Shown: positions 6,050-14,370, counted from the first letter of the stretch. The stretch: DNA of 25,175 nucleotides from JBBRHF01 sp038223055 (GCA_038223055.1 JBBRHF010000043.1:1-25175); one strand, 5' to 3'. Translations and numbers: made by a program. The notes: a model not told the origin generated them from the letters alone.

Positions 6050-8158
6050 ATGACTCGCCCCGCCTACCCCGACACACCCCGCACCGGGCCCGTCGAGGCC
6101 CTGCACGGCCGGCCGGTTCCCGATCCCTACCGCTGGCTCGAGGACTCCGCGGACCCGCGGACTCAGACGTGGTCCGACGCCCAGGACGCCCTGTACGACG
6201 GTCAGTTGCAGGACCTGCCCGGCCGCGAACACCTGCGCACCCGGCTGACCGACCTGCTCGGCGCCGGCGCCGTGGGCGCTCCGTCCTGGCGCGGTGAACG
6301 GCAGTTCTTCATGCGACGTACGGCGGAGCAGGAGCACGCTGTCCTGCTCACCGTGGACCCCGGCAGCAAAACCGAGCGGGTGCTGCTGGATCCGATGGTT
6401 CTCGACCCGTCGGGCACCACCACCCTGGACGGCTGGCAGCCCTCCAAGGAGGGCGACCTGCTGGCCCACCAGTTCTCTGCCGGCGGCACCGAGGAGTCCG
6501 AGCTCTCGATCCTCGACGTCGCCACCGGCGAGCGGGTCGAGGGGCCGATCGACCGCACCCGCTATACGCCGGTCGCCTGGTTGCCCGGTGGCGAGGCGTT
6601 CTACTACGTCCGCCGGCTGGCGCCGGACCTGGTGCCTGCCGGCGAGGAGCAGTACCACCGCAGGGTGTGGCTGCACCGGCTCGGATCCGACCCGGAGCAG
6701 GACGTCCTCGTGTTCGGTGCCGGGCAGGACAAGACGAACTACTACGGCGTCAGCGTCTCGATGGACGGGCGCTGGCTCACCATCAGTGCGTCGGCCGGGA
6801 CCGCGCCGCGCAACGACCTCTGGCTCGCCGACCTGTCCACGTCCGAACCGGAGGCACCGCGGCTGGTCATCGTCCAGCAGGACGTGGACGCGAGCACCTC
6901 GCTGCACGTGGGCCGCGACGGGCGGGTCTATGTGTTCACCGACCGCGACGCCCCCCGCGGACGGCTCGCGGTGTGCTCGCCGCAGGCGCCGGCGTACGAC
7001 GGGTGGACCGACCTGGTCCCGGAGGACGACGAGGCGGTGCTGGAGGGTTATGCCGTGCTGGACGGCACCGAGCTCACCAACCCGGTGCTGCTGTGCGCCT
7101 GGACCCGCCACGCCATCAGCGAGGTCACCGTCCACGACCTCGCCACCGGCGACCGCGCCGGCGCGGTGCCGCTGCCCGGGCTGGGCACGGTCGCGGGGCT
7201 GTCCGAGCGCCCCGAGGGTGGCCACGAGGTGTGGATCGGCTATACCGACCACGTCACGCCCTCGGCCGTCTACCGCTACGACGCGATGACCGGGCAGTCC
7301 ACCCTGTGGGCAAGCGCCCCGGGCACGGTCGAGGTGCCCGAGGTGCACGCCCGCCAGATCGCCTACCCGTCCTCGGACGGGACCACCGTGCGGATGGTGG
7401 TGCTCGCCCCGGCCACGGATCCCGACCGGCCGCGTCCCGCGGTGCTCTACGGCTACGGCGGTTTCGGTGTCCCCCTCACGCCGGGGTTCTCCGCGGGCGT
7501 GCTCGCCTGGGTCGAGGCCGGCGGGATCTACGCCGTCGCCAACCTGCGCGGCGGCTCGGAGGAAGGCGAGCAGTGGCACCGCGACGGCATGCGTCAGCAC
7601 AAGCACCACGTGTTCGAGGACTTTCACGCCTCCGCCGAGCGGCTGATCGCCGACGGGTGGACCAGCCCGTCCCAGCTGTCCATCTCCGGGGGGTCCAACG
7701 GCGGCCTGCTGGTCGGGGCGGCGCTGACCCAGCGGCCCGAGCTTTACGCGGCGGTCGTGTGCTCGGCGCCGCTGCTGGACATGGTTCGCTACGAGCGATT
7801 CGGGCTGGGCCAGACCTGGTCCGACGAGTACGGCTCGGCCGACGATCCGACCGAGCTGGACTGGTTGCTGTCCTACTCGCCCTACCACCACGTGAGCGAT
7901 GGCATCGACTACCCCGCAACCCTGTTCACCGTGTTCGACAGCGACACCCGGGTCGACCCGATGCACGCGCGCAAGATGTGCGCCGCCCTGCAGCACGCCA
8001 CGATCGGTGACCGCCCGGTCTTGCTGCGCCGGGAGAAGAACGTCGGCCACGGCGCCCGCGCGTTGAGCCGCACCATCGCGCTGAGCGTCGAGATGCTGGC
8101 GTTCAGCGCCCGGTGGACGGGCCTGGACCTCCCCGAGGCCGGCGCCGGGGGCGCATGA
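6050..8158 (+). CDS. Prolyl oligopeptidase family serine peptidase (S9A)
   Basis: This is a cytoplasmic serine peptidase of about 702 aa, the usual length for S9A enzymes, which cleave short peptides after proline (or after basic residues in oligopeptidase B relatives). The N-terminus (DPYRWLED) begins the seven-bladed propeller domain. The C-terminal alpha/beta hydrolase starts near VLYGYGGFGVPLTPGF. The catalytic Ser lies in SISGGSNGG (about S549), Asp in DSDTRVDP (about D632) and His in KNVGHGA (about H667). ATG 6050 is preferred because AGGGTG precedes it; GTG 6041 is three codons earlier. No signal peptide is evident. The stop overlaps the mscS start by ATGA at 8155-8158. Assignment to prolyl oligopeptidase rather than oligopeptidase B is by general similarity only. 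Confidence 0.92.
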   Translation: MTRPAYPDTPRTGPVEALHGRPVPDPYRWLEDSADPRTQTWSDAQDALYDGQLQDLPGREHLRTRLTDLLGAGAVGAPSWRGERQFFMRRTAEQEHAVLLTVDPGSKTERVLLDPMVLDPSGTTTLDGWQPSKEGDLLAHQFSAGGTEESELSILDVATGERVEGPIDRTRYTPVAWLPGGEAFYYVRRLAPDLVPAGEEQYHRRVWLHRLGSDPEQDVLVFGAGQDKTNYYGVSVSMDGRWLTISASAGTAPRNDLWLADLSTSEPEAPRLVIVQQDVDASTSLHVGRDGRVYVFTDRDAPRGRLAVCSPQAPAYDGWTDLVPEDDEAVLEGYAVLDGTELTNPVLLCAWTRHAISEVTVHDLATGDRAGAVPLPGLGTVAGLSERPEGGHEVWIGYTDHVTPSAVYRYDAMTGQSTLWASAPGTVEVPEVHARQIAYPSSDGTTVRMVVLAPATDPDRPRPAVLYGYGGFGVPLTPGFSAGVLAWVEAGGIYAVANLRGGSEEGEQWHRDGMRQHKHHVFEDFHASAERLIADGWTSPSQLSISGGSNGGLLVGAALTQRPELYAAVVCSAPLLDMVRYERFGLGQTWSDEYGSADDPTELDWLLSYSPYHHVSDGIDYPATLFTVFDSDTRVDPMHARKMCAALQHATIGDRPVLLRREKNVGHGARALSRTIALSVEMLAFSARWTGLDLPEAGAGGA

Positions 8159-9048
8159 ACGCGGTCATCACCTACGCGCTCGGTGCGCCACTGCGCATCG
8201 TGGGCGTCGCCATCGGCGCCTTCGTGGTCCGGTGGCTGACCCACCGGGCGATCGCCCGGATCGTGGCCAGGACCGTCGAGTCACGGTTGCGCGAGCGGCT
8301 CGCGGAACGCCGCCGGAGTCGCGTGGTGATTGAGGCCAGCGGGCTGCTCGGCTCCGAACGACGCCGCCAGCGGGCCGAGACGATCGGTTCGGTGCTGCGC
8401 AGCATCGCCTCGTTCGTCATCTTCGGCACGGCGTTCGTCACCGTGCTGGACGAGCTCGGCATCCCCATCGGGCCGCTGCTCGCGAGCGCCGGCGTCGCCG
8501 GCGTCGCCCTCGGGTTCGGGGCGCAGAGCCTGGTGCGGGACTTCTTGTCGGGCATCTTCATGATCCTCGAGGACCAGTACGGCGTCGGCGACGTCATCGA
8601 CACGGGCGACGCGTTGGGCACGGTGGAGGAGGTCAGCCTGCGGGTAACCCGGCTGCGCGACGGCACCGGCGTCGTGTGGTACGTGCGCAACGGCGAGATC
8701 CTGCGGGTCGGCAACCACAGTCAGGGCTGGTCCACCGGAGTCGTGGATGTCGCGGTGGACTCCAGTGAGGACATCGCGAAGGTGCAGGAGCTGATCCGGG
8801 CCACCGCCCTCGCTTTGGACCAGGACGAGGCGTGGAGCGGGGACATTCTCTTGGCGCCCACCGTCGCCCCCCTCGAGCCGATGACCGGCGCGTCGGTGAC
8901 GGTCCGAGTGACCGTGAAATGCACGCCCCACCACGACGTCGACGTCCGGCGGGAACTGCTCGAGCGGATCACGGTGGCGTTAGACCGCGAGGGCATCCGG
9001 GTGCCGGTGCCGGCAGATCCCAGCGCGGGTTTCTCGGGGCCGGTCTGA
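8155..9048 (+). CDS. MscS-family small-conductance mechanosensitive channel
   Basis: The predicted protein is a 297-aa inner-membrane channel that would open under membrane tension to release solutes in hypo-osmotic shock. The N-terminal helix (about residues 5-24) is followed by an Arg/Glu-rich segment, then TM helices around residues 82-100 and 104-128. The last of these contains the pore-lining signature LLASAGVAGVALGFGAQSLV, followed by VRDFLSGIFMILEDQYGVGDVI, the classic start of the MscS beta domain. The C-terminal alpha/beta domain runs to the end. ATG 8155 overlaps the preceding stop codon (ATGA), so translation is probably coupled to the peptidase. The globin gene begins 13 nt after its stop. 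Confidence 0.93.
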   Translation: MNAVITYALGAPLRIVGVAIGAFVVRWLTHRAIARIVARTVESRLRERLAERRRSRVVIEASGLLGSERRRQRAETIGSVLRSIASFVIFGTAFVTVLDELGIPIGPLLASAGVAGVALGFGAQSLVRDFLSGIFMILEDQYGVGDVIDTGDALGTVEEVSLRVTRLRDGTGVVWYVRNGEILRVGNHSQGWSTGVVDVAVDSSEDIAKVQELIRATALALDQDEAWSGDILLAPTVAPLEPMTGASVTVRVTVKCTPHHDVDVRRELLERITVALDREGIRVPVPADPSAGFSGPV

Positions 9049-9061
9049 CACGATTGACCCC

Positions 9062-9481
9062 ATGGATACCCCGGCGGAGGCGCCCACCTTCTACGCGGCA
9101 GTCGGCGGTGCGGAGACCTTTTCCCGACTGGTCCGCCGCTTCTACGCCGGTGTGGCGCAGGACCCGGTGCTGCGCCCGCTCTATCCCGAGGCCGACCTGT
9201 CCGGCGCCGAGCATCGGCTGCTGATGTTCCTCGAGCAGTACTGGGGCGGCCCGCGCACCTACTCCGAGCAGCGCGGTCATCCGCGGCTACGGATGCGGCA
9301 TGCCCCGTTTCGGATCAGCAGCCCCGAGCACGACGCCTGGCTGCACCACATGCGCGCGGCGCTGGACACCCTCGAACTGCCCGAGGACGCGGCGACGCTG
9401 CTGTGGGACTACCTCGTGATGGCCGCAGCGAGCATGGTCAACACCCCCGACGAGCCCCAACCTGGACCGAGCGCCCGATGA
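9062..9481 (+). CDS. glbO: Group II truncated haemoglobin (trHbO / GlbO)
   Basis: The predicted protein is a 139-aa 2-on-2 haemoglobin that would bind O2 and possibly act in NO or peroxide chemistry or O2 delivery to respiration. Group II markers are visible: Tyr B10 in FYAG (Y28), Tyr CD1 in RPLYPEADL (Y41), proximal His F8 in RMRHAPF (H80) and Trp G8 in HDAWLHHM (W93). M. tuberculosis GlbO has the same Tyr B10/Tyr CD1/Trp G8 set. The gene lies 13 nt after mscS and its stop overlaps the aglA start (ATGA at 9478-9481). The glbO-aglA adjacency is also found in mycobacteria (Rv2470-Rv2471). No strong Shine-Dalgarno sequence is visible before ATG 9062. Confidence 0.95.
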   Translation: MDTPAEAPTFYAAVGGAETFSRLVRRFYAGVAQDPVLRPLYPEADLSGAEHRLLMFLEQYWGGPRTYSEQRGHPRLRMRHAPFRISSPEHDAWLHHMRAALDTLELPEDAATLLWDYLVMAAASMVNTPDEPQPGPSAR

Positions 9482-11097
9482 GCACCGAGACACCGTCTGC
9501 CCTCGACGTAGTCCCGCGCCACCACCATGCCCGCGGCTGGTGGCGAGACGCCGTCATCTACCAGATCTACATCCGCAGCTTCGCCGACGGAGACGGCGAC
9601 GGCGTCGGCGACCTGTCCGGCATCGCGTCCCGGCTGCCCTACCTGCGCGACCTGGGCATCGACGCCATCTGGATCACGCCGTTCTACCCCTCCCCGATGG
9701 CCGACGGCGGCTACGACGTGGCCGACTACCGCGACATCGACCCGCTCTTCGGCAAGCTGGCCGACGCGCAGGCGCTCATCGCGCGGGCACACGAGCTGGG
9801 GCTGCGACTGCTCGTCGACCTGGTGCCCAACCACACCTCCTTTCGGCACGTCTGGTTCCAGGCCGCGCTCGAGGCCGCGCCCGGCAGCCCCGAGCGCCGC
9901 CGCTACGTTTTCCAGGACGGGCGCGGCCCGGACGGTGCCCAACCGCCGACAGACTGGGCGTCGGTGTTCGGTGGGACGGCGTGGACCCGAGTCCCGGACG
10001 GCCAGTGGTACCTCCACCTGTTCGCGCCCGAGCAGCCCGACCTCAACTGGGACAACCGGGAGGTGCACGAGGAGTTCCTCTCGGTGCTCGCGTTCTGGCT
10101 GGACCGGGGTGTCGACGGTTTCCGCATCGATGTCGCCCACGGTCTGGTCAAGGACCAGGCCTTCCCCGATCTTGGCATCAGCGCGGAGAACCGCCTGCTG
10201 GGCGCCGACGTGCACCCCAACCATGCGCACTGGGACCGAGACGCGGTGCACGAGGTCTACCGCGAGTGGCGGGCGCTGCTGGACACCTACGGCGAGGACC
10301 GCATCGGCGTCGCCGAGGCGTGGGTGAGCCCCCCCGAGCGGATGGCGATGTACGTCCGCCCCGACGAGTTGCACCAGGCGTTCAACTTCGACTACCTCAA
10401 GGCCGACTGGTCCGCGACGGCGCTGCGCGAGGTCATCACGTCCTCGCTCATGGCCACCGCCGAGGTGGACGCGACGACCACGTGGGTGCTGTCCAACCAC
10501 GACGTACAACGGCATGTGACGCGCTACGGCGACGGTGAGCTCGGCCGGCGGCGGGCTCGGACCGCCGCGCTGCTCACGATGTCCCTGCCGGGATCGGCCT
10601 ACGTCTATCAGGGGGAGGAGCTTGGCCTGCCCGAGGTCACCGACCTGCCCGAGTCGGTGCTCGCCGACCCGACCTGGCTGCGGTCGGGGCATACCGTGCG
10701 CGGGCGCGACGGGTGCCGGGTGCCGATCCCGTGGACGGTCGACGGCCCGTCGTACGGCTTCGGTGCGGGTGGCTCCTGGCTGCCGCAGCCGGCAGCCTGG
10801 TCCGGCCTGTCGGTGCAGGCCCAGTCCGCGGACCCGACGTCCATGCTCGCGCTGTACCGGCGCGCGCTGGCCATCCGCCGAGACGACCCTGCGTTGCGCG
10901 GCGATGGCCTGCGCTGGCTGGCCGGCCCCGCGGAAACCCTGATGTACGAGCGAGGGCGCGGCCTGGTCTGCGCCGTCAACCTCGGGGCCGAGCCCGTCGC
11001 GCTGCCCCCGCACGACGAGATGCTGCTCTCGTCGGGACCACTCACCGAGGACGGTCGACTGCCCGTCGACACCGCCGTCTGGATCCGCACTAACTAG
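9478..11097 (+). CDS. aglA: Alpha-glucosidase / oligo-1,6-glucosidase (GH13)
   Basis: The predicted 539-aa cytoplasmic GH13 enzyme would release glucose from maltooligosaccharides or sucrose-like alpha-glucosides. The protein opens with WWRDAVIYQIYIRSFADGDGDG, typical of the alpha-glucosidase subgroup. Catalytic residues are nucleophile Asp in GFRIDVAHG (about D218), acid/base Glu in GVAEAW (about E280) and transition-state Asp in LSNHDVQRH (about D342). ATG 9478 is chosen because it overlaps the globin stop and begins the family-like N-terminus (MSTETPS). Earlier in-frame starts lie inside glbO. It is the last gene of the peptidase-mscS-glbO-aglA operon and is followed by a stem-loop. Exact substrate preference cannot be read from sequence. 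Confidence 0.93.
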   Translation: MSTETPSALDVVPRHHHARGWWRDAVIYQIYIRSFADGDGDGVGDLSGIASRLPYLRDLGIDAIWITPFYPSPMADGGYDVADYRDIDPLFGKLADAQALIARAHELGLRLLVDLVPNHTSFRHVWFQAALEAAPGSPERRRYVFQDGRGPDGAQPPTDWASVFGGTAWTRVPDGQWYLHLFAPEQPDLNWDNREVHEEFLSVLAFWLDRGVDGFRIDVAHGLVKDQAFPDLGISAENRLLGADVHPNHAHWDRDAVHEVYREWRALLDTYGEDRIGVAEAWVSPPERMAMYVRPDELHQAFNFDYLKADWSATALREVITSSLMATAEVDATTTWVLSNHDVQRHVTRYGDGELGRRRARTAALLTMSLPGSAYVYQGEELGLPEVTDLPESVLADPTWLRSGHTVRGRDGCRVPIPWTVDGPSYGFGAGGSWLPQPAAWSGLSVQAQSADPTSMLALYRRALAIRRDDPALRGDGLRWLAGPAETLMYERGRGLVCAVNLGAEPVALPPHDEMLLSSGPLTEDGRLPVDTAVWIRTN

Positions 11098-11116
11098 GCC
11101 AAAACGACTCAGGGGC

Positions 11117-11134
11117 CTCGGGGTTCACCCCGAG
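11117..11134 (+). terminator. Stem-loop terminator after aglA
   Basis: CTCGGGG (11117-11123), loop TTCA, CCCCGAG (11128-11134) is a perfect 7-bp stem starting 20 bases after the aglA stop. It is followed by TTAACA rather than a long U-tract. It probably ends the operon before the MMPL promoter. Confidence 0.6.
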
Positions 11135-11170
11135 TTAACACCGATTTCTGGGTCGATCTCGGCTATTCGA

Positions 11171-11199
11171 TGGACTCTGTCGGAGGTCGGCCCTAGCGT
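11171..11199 (+). promoter_or_regulatory. Candidate housekeeping promoter of the MMPL gene
   Basis: TGGACT (11171-11176) and TAGCGT (11194-11199) are separated by exactly 17 bases. TAGCGT fits the actinobacterial -10 pattern (TAnnnT) and the first hexamer resembles TTGACA in four positions. The predicted start would give a leader of roughly 65 nt before ATG 11273. Confidence 0.45.
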
Positions 11200-11272
11200 C
11201 GCAGGAAGGTGTAGGCCGGACCGCTGCGCCGACCGAGCAATGCCCGTGCCGATTTTCCCCGGAGTGCCCGTG

Positions 11273-13456
11273 ATGAGCAGGTTGACCGAGTTCGTGTTGC
11301 GACACCGCCGCTGGGTGATCCTGTTCTGGCTGGTCAGCCTCGTCGTGGGAGGTTGGGCGGCCGGGCGCACCACCGAGCGGCTCAGCCTCGACTTTTCGCT
11401 GCCGGGCCAGCCGGGCTACCAGACCGAGAAGCAGATCCTGGCCGAATACGGCAACGGCGGGTCCAACCAGCCCTACATCCCCGTCGTCACCGTCCCGGCC
11501 GGGACGACTGTGGCGGCGCAGCAGGCCAAGATCGACGCCGTCTTCACCAAGATCCAGAACACGGTGCCGACAACCCGGATCGTCACCTTCAGCCAGACCA
11601 AGAACCCGATCTTCGTCACCAAGGACGGGCGCACGACCTACGCCCTGATCTACCCGGCTGCGTTCACCAGTTTCGACCAGAAGGGCCCCGACTTCGCGCT
11701 GCGCCCGGTGCTCGCGGCGGCCACCAAGGACACCGGTTTCGACTGGCGGATCACTGGCTACAACGTGCTCGCCCAGGGCACCGATGACCCTGAGGCACCG
11801 AGCCTGCTCACCGAGACCCTCTTCGGCGGGCTCGGCGCGCTCGCTGTCTTGGTCTTCGTGTTCGCGTCTTTCCTGGCGTTGCTCCCGCTGGCCATCGCCG
11901 CCGTGTCGATCCTCACGACGTTCACGATCGTGCTGCTCGCCACCTACCTCACCGACATAAGTTTCGTGGTGCAGTTCCTCATCGCCCTGATCGGGCTGGG
12001 AGTCGCCGTCGACTACTCCTTGCTCATCGTCAACCGCTGGCGCGAGGAACGCGCCCACGGCCGGGACAACCACGACGCCGTGGTCGTGGCCATGGCGACC
12101 GCCGGCCACGCCGTCGTGGCCAGCGCCGGGACCGTCGCCATCAGCCTGTGCGCGCTGCTGGTGATCCCGGTGCCCCTGCTGCGCAGCATGGGCATCGGCG
12201 GCATGCTCATCCCGGTCGTGAGCACGACGGTGATCCTCACACTGCTCCCGGCGCTGCTGGGCGGCATCGGCCCCAGGGTCGACTGGCCGCGCGTGCGGCA
12301 CGAGGGGCGCGCCTCGCGGACGTGGTCGGCCTGGGCCCGCCTCGTCGTGCGGCATCGGTGGGTGGCAGCGGGTCTGGCCCTGGCGATCCTCGCCGCGCTG
12401 ATCGTTCCGGTGTTCGGCATCAAGATCGGGCAGGCCCAGACGAGTTCCCTCGCCAGCGGCGGGCGCGCCTACGACAGCCTGCAGACACTCACGAAGGGCG
12501 GGGTGCCGGCCGGGGTCGTGTCACCCCTGGAGGTGCTGGTCCGGCCGGTTGGTTCCGCCGGTTCTGCTGGTTCTGCCGACGCGGTGGTCCGGGCCGCAGC
12601 GAAGGTTGACGGCGTGAGCGCGGCCTTCGCGCCGGACACCGCGCAGTGGCGCAAGGGCGGATCCGCCATGGTGGCGGTGATCCCGACCGAGGAGACGGTC
12701 GACTCGGACAAGGCGAAGGTCGCCGAGCGAGTCAGCGCCGCGGTGTCCGACCTGCCGGGCGTCGTCGGTGTGGCCGGGGCCGGCGCAACCGTCAACGACT
12801 ACATCAACGCGGTCTACAAGAAGTTCCCCTACTCCCTGGGGCTGATCGCGCTGGTGACCTTCCTGCTGCTCGTGCGCACCTTCCGGTCGATCCTGCTGCC
12901 GCTGAAGGCGGTGGCGCTCAACGTCGTGTCGGTGGCCGCCACGTTCGGCGCGACGGTGTTGTTCTGGCAGGAGGGCCACGGGTCGCAGGCCATCTTCAAC
13001 ATCCGCGAGACCGGGGCGGTGACCTTCTGGTTACCCGTGCTGATCTTCGCGTTCCTGTTCGGCCTGTCGATGGACTACGAGGTGTTCATCCTGGCCCGGA
13101 TGCGGGAGGCATATGACAGCACCGGCGACACCAACGCGGCCGTCGTCGAGGGCCTCGCCCGCACCGGGCGCCTGGTCACCGGCGCCGCAATGATCCTGTT
13201 CCTGTCCTTCGTGGCGCTGGCCGCGTCGCCCGGCACCGACATCAAGGTGTTCGCGTCCGCTTTGGGCATCGGCATCCTGCTCGACGCCACCGTGGTCCGG
13301 GCGTTGCTGGTGCCGGCCTTGGTGTCCCTGTTCGGCAAGTGGAACTGGTGGCTGCCGTCCTGGGCCGCCAAGCCGCTGCGGGTGCCCCCACACGACGCGA
13401 TCCCCGAGCCGCGGCGACACTCGAGTTCGGATCGCGGTCGGGCCCCGGTCAGCTGA
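11273..13456 (+). CDS. MMPL-family RND transporter
   Basis: The predicted protein is a 727-aa inner-membrane exporter of the MMPL branch of RND transporters, which move lipids, drugs or other hydrophobic compounds using the proton gradient. The layout is two repeats: TM1 (about residues 12-31), a large extracytoplasmic loop, a block of five helices, then the same again. The RND helix-4 motif appears as GLGVAVDYSLLIVNRWREE in the first half and LFGLSMDYEVFILARMREA in the second, each with the proton-relay Asp-Tyr. ATG 11273 is preferred over ATG 11240 because GGAG lies eight bases upstream and MSRLTEFVLRHRRWV fits the family. The gene stands alone with its own promoter. The substrate is unknown. 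The second periplasmic loop carries a short Gly-Ser-Ala repeat (12550-12576). Confidence 0.94.
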   Translation: MSRLTEFVLRHRRWVILFWLVSLVVGGWAAGRTTERLSLDFSLPGQPGYQTEKQILAEYGNGGSNQPYIPVVTVPAGTTVAAQQAKIDAVFTKIQNTVPTTRIVTFSQTKNPIFVTKDGRTTYALIYPAAFTSFDQKGPDFALRPVLAAATKDTGFDWRITGYNVLAQGTDDPEAPSLLTETLFGGLGALAVLVFVFASFLALLPLAIAAVSILTTFTIVLLATYLTDISFVVQFLIALIGLGVAVDYSLLIVNRWREERAHGRDNHDAVVVAMATAGHAVVASAGTVAISLCALLVIPVPLLRSMGIGGMLIPVVSTTVILTLLPALLGGIGPRVDWPRVRHEGRASRTWSAWARLVVRHRWVAAGLALAILAALIVPVFGIKIGQAQTSSLASGGRAYDSLQTLTKGGVPAGVVSPLEVLVRPVGSAGSAGSADAVVRAAAKVDGVSAAFAPDTAQWRKGGSAMVAVIPTEETVDSDKAKVAERVSAAVSDLPGVVGVAGAGATVNDYINAVYKKFPYSLGLIALVTFLLLVRTFRSILLPLKAVALNVVSVAATFGATVLFWQEGHGSQAIFNIRETGAVTFWLPVLIFAFLFGLSMDYEVFILARMREAYDSTGDTNAAVVEGLARTGRLVTGAAMILFLSFVALAASPGTDIKVFASALGIGILLDATVVRALLVPALVSLFGKWNWWLPSWAAKPLRVPPHDAIPEPRRHSSSDRGRAPVS

Positions 13457-13509
13457 CGTCTATGCAGCCGACCGAGGTCGGCTGACGTCTATGCGGCCGA
13501 CCGAGGTTG
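13452..13509. repeat. 29-bp tandem duplication after the MMPL gene
   Basis: Bases 13452-13480 are repeated immediately at 13481-13509 with two mismatches (cagc/cggc and gtcg/gttg). Each copy contains CGACCGAGGTYG, a short imperfect inverted repeat. The stop codon of the MMPL gene lies in the first copy. The unit holds GCTGACGTCTATG at its start. Confidence 0.9.
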
Positions 13510-13586
13510 CGAGGCTTCGACACGCTTGAGGTGCACTTCGACCCGAAGGCCCGGATCGGACAGCCGGCTGGACGACAGTCGTCACC

Positions 13587-14155
13587 ATGACCACCTCGGT
13601 GTCCAGCAGCGCGGCCACCCGCAAGTCCCCCGGCGCCCGGATCGTCGTGCCCCTGCTCGTCGGCTCGGCCGTCTCCGTCGCGCTGGGAGCCTATGGCGGG
13701 GCGCACTCTCCGACGGGGCGCTCGGTCACGATGTTCGGTTGCTCCAGCGTCATCACGATGAAGGTGTGGCTGACGCCATAGCCGCGGCTCTGGGGCTGGT
13801 CCAGCTGGGCACCGAGCTGCGGATCTTCGGCAAGCTCGGCAGTGGCAAGACGCCAGGCTGGGTCTCGGTGCTGCACCGGTCCTCCGGCAGCGTCGCCGTG
13901 CTGCTGACCCTGCCGGCCGCGTTCCACTGCCTGTGGTCGCTGGGCTTCTCGACCTTCGACACCGCACGACGGCGCACTCGATGCTGGGGTGCACGTTCTA
14001 CGGTGCCTTCGTCGCCAAGATGCTCTCGCTCAAGATGCGCCGGCTGCCTGGCTGGGCGCTGCCGGTCTTCGGCGGACTGATCTTCACCCCTCTTGGTAGC
14101 CGCCTGGCTGACGTCGTCGCTGTGGTTCTTCCGGATGACCGGGGTCGACGTCTGA
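13587..14155 (+). pseudogene. DUF6529-like membrane protein, broken by three frameshifts
   Basis: Conceptual translation across three frames reconstructs one small membrane protein. ATG 13587 starts MTTSVSSS...GARIVVPLLVGSAVSVALGAYGGAHSPTGRS...KVWLT, which hits TAG at about 13779. One missing base at about 13773 restores AALGLVQLGTELRIFGKLG, then LHRSSGSVAVLLTLPAAFHCLWSLGF. A second lost base near 13965 restores TTAHSMLGCTFYGAFVAKML and RRLPGWALPVFGGLIFTPL. One extra base near 14095 restores VAAWLTSSLWFF, ending at TGA 14153-14155. The VALG.YG..H.PTGRS start, HR.SG..A.LLTLPAA.HCLW, FYGAFVAK and TSSLWFF blocks fit DUF6529, a four-helix membrane family of unknown function. No single frame encodes more than a fragment. 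It is either true decay or a cluster of sequencing errors. Confidence 0.75.
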
Positions 14156-14200
14156 GCTCCGCATCGCCTGCCCGTGTCTGAGCCGGCAGTCCGATCAGCT

Positions 14201-14240
14201 CGTCAGGCGAGTTGTTGCCGACCGTCAGGTGAGGTTCTGC
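14201..14240. repeat. Imperfect direct repeat in the gap before the phosphatase gene
   Basis: CGTCAGGCGAGTTGTTGC (14201-14218) and CGTCAGGTGAGGTTCTGC (14223-14240) share most bases, with starts 22 bases apart (two helical turns). The 270-bp gap 14156-14425 holds no gene I can support. It contains only this repeat, a palindrome and a G-rich tract. Confidence 0.4.
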
Positions 14241-14270
14241 GTGCCTACCGAGGCGAAAAGTAGCCGGACA

Positions 14271-14284
14271 AGGCGTCGACGCCT
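14271..14284. promoter_or_regulatory. Perfect 14-bp palindrome, possible operator
   Basis: AGGCGTCGACGCCT is a perfect palindrome lying about 140 bases upstream of the phosphatase start codon. A dimeric regulator could bind it, but no regulator gene is adjacent and short GC palindromes are frequent in such genomes. Confidence 0.3.
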
Positions 14285-14334
14285 ATGCCGGCCGCTGTTC
14301 GCGCCGCAAGGCGTGGCGATCTCACATGGTGGAC

Positions 14335-14370
14335 GGGGGCGCGTGGGGCGGGAGCGTGGGGGCAGGTGGG
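14335..14370 (+). promoter_or_regulatory. G-quadruplex-like tract upstream of the phosphatase
   Basis: Five runs of three or more G (14335-14339, 14345-14348, 14350-14352, 14358-14362, 14368-14370) lie on the coding strand with spacers of 1-5 bases, meeting the G3+N1-7 pattern. The tract ends about 55 bases before ATG 14426, so it may fold in the promoter or the 5' leader. Confidence 0.4.

Noticed and set aside
5705..8050. Very long open frame on the minus strand opposite the prolyl oligopeptidase
   Set aside because: It has no recognisable motif, is dominated by Gly/Val/Arg/His runs typical of reverse-strand GC-rich coding DNA, and lies opposite a gene with an intact catalytic triad.
9409..11013. 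Minus-strand open frame opposite glbO/aglA
   Set aside because: Same reasoning: it mirrors GH13 coding sequence with Arg/Val/Gly-rich nonsense and no ribosome site.
11135..12355. Minus-strand open frame opposite the first half of the MMPL gene
   Set aside because: It is Asp/His/Gln/Arg-rich and motif-free, as expected for the complement of transmembrane coding sequence.
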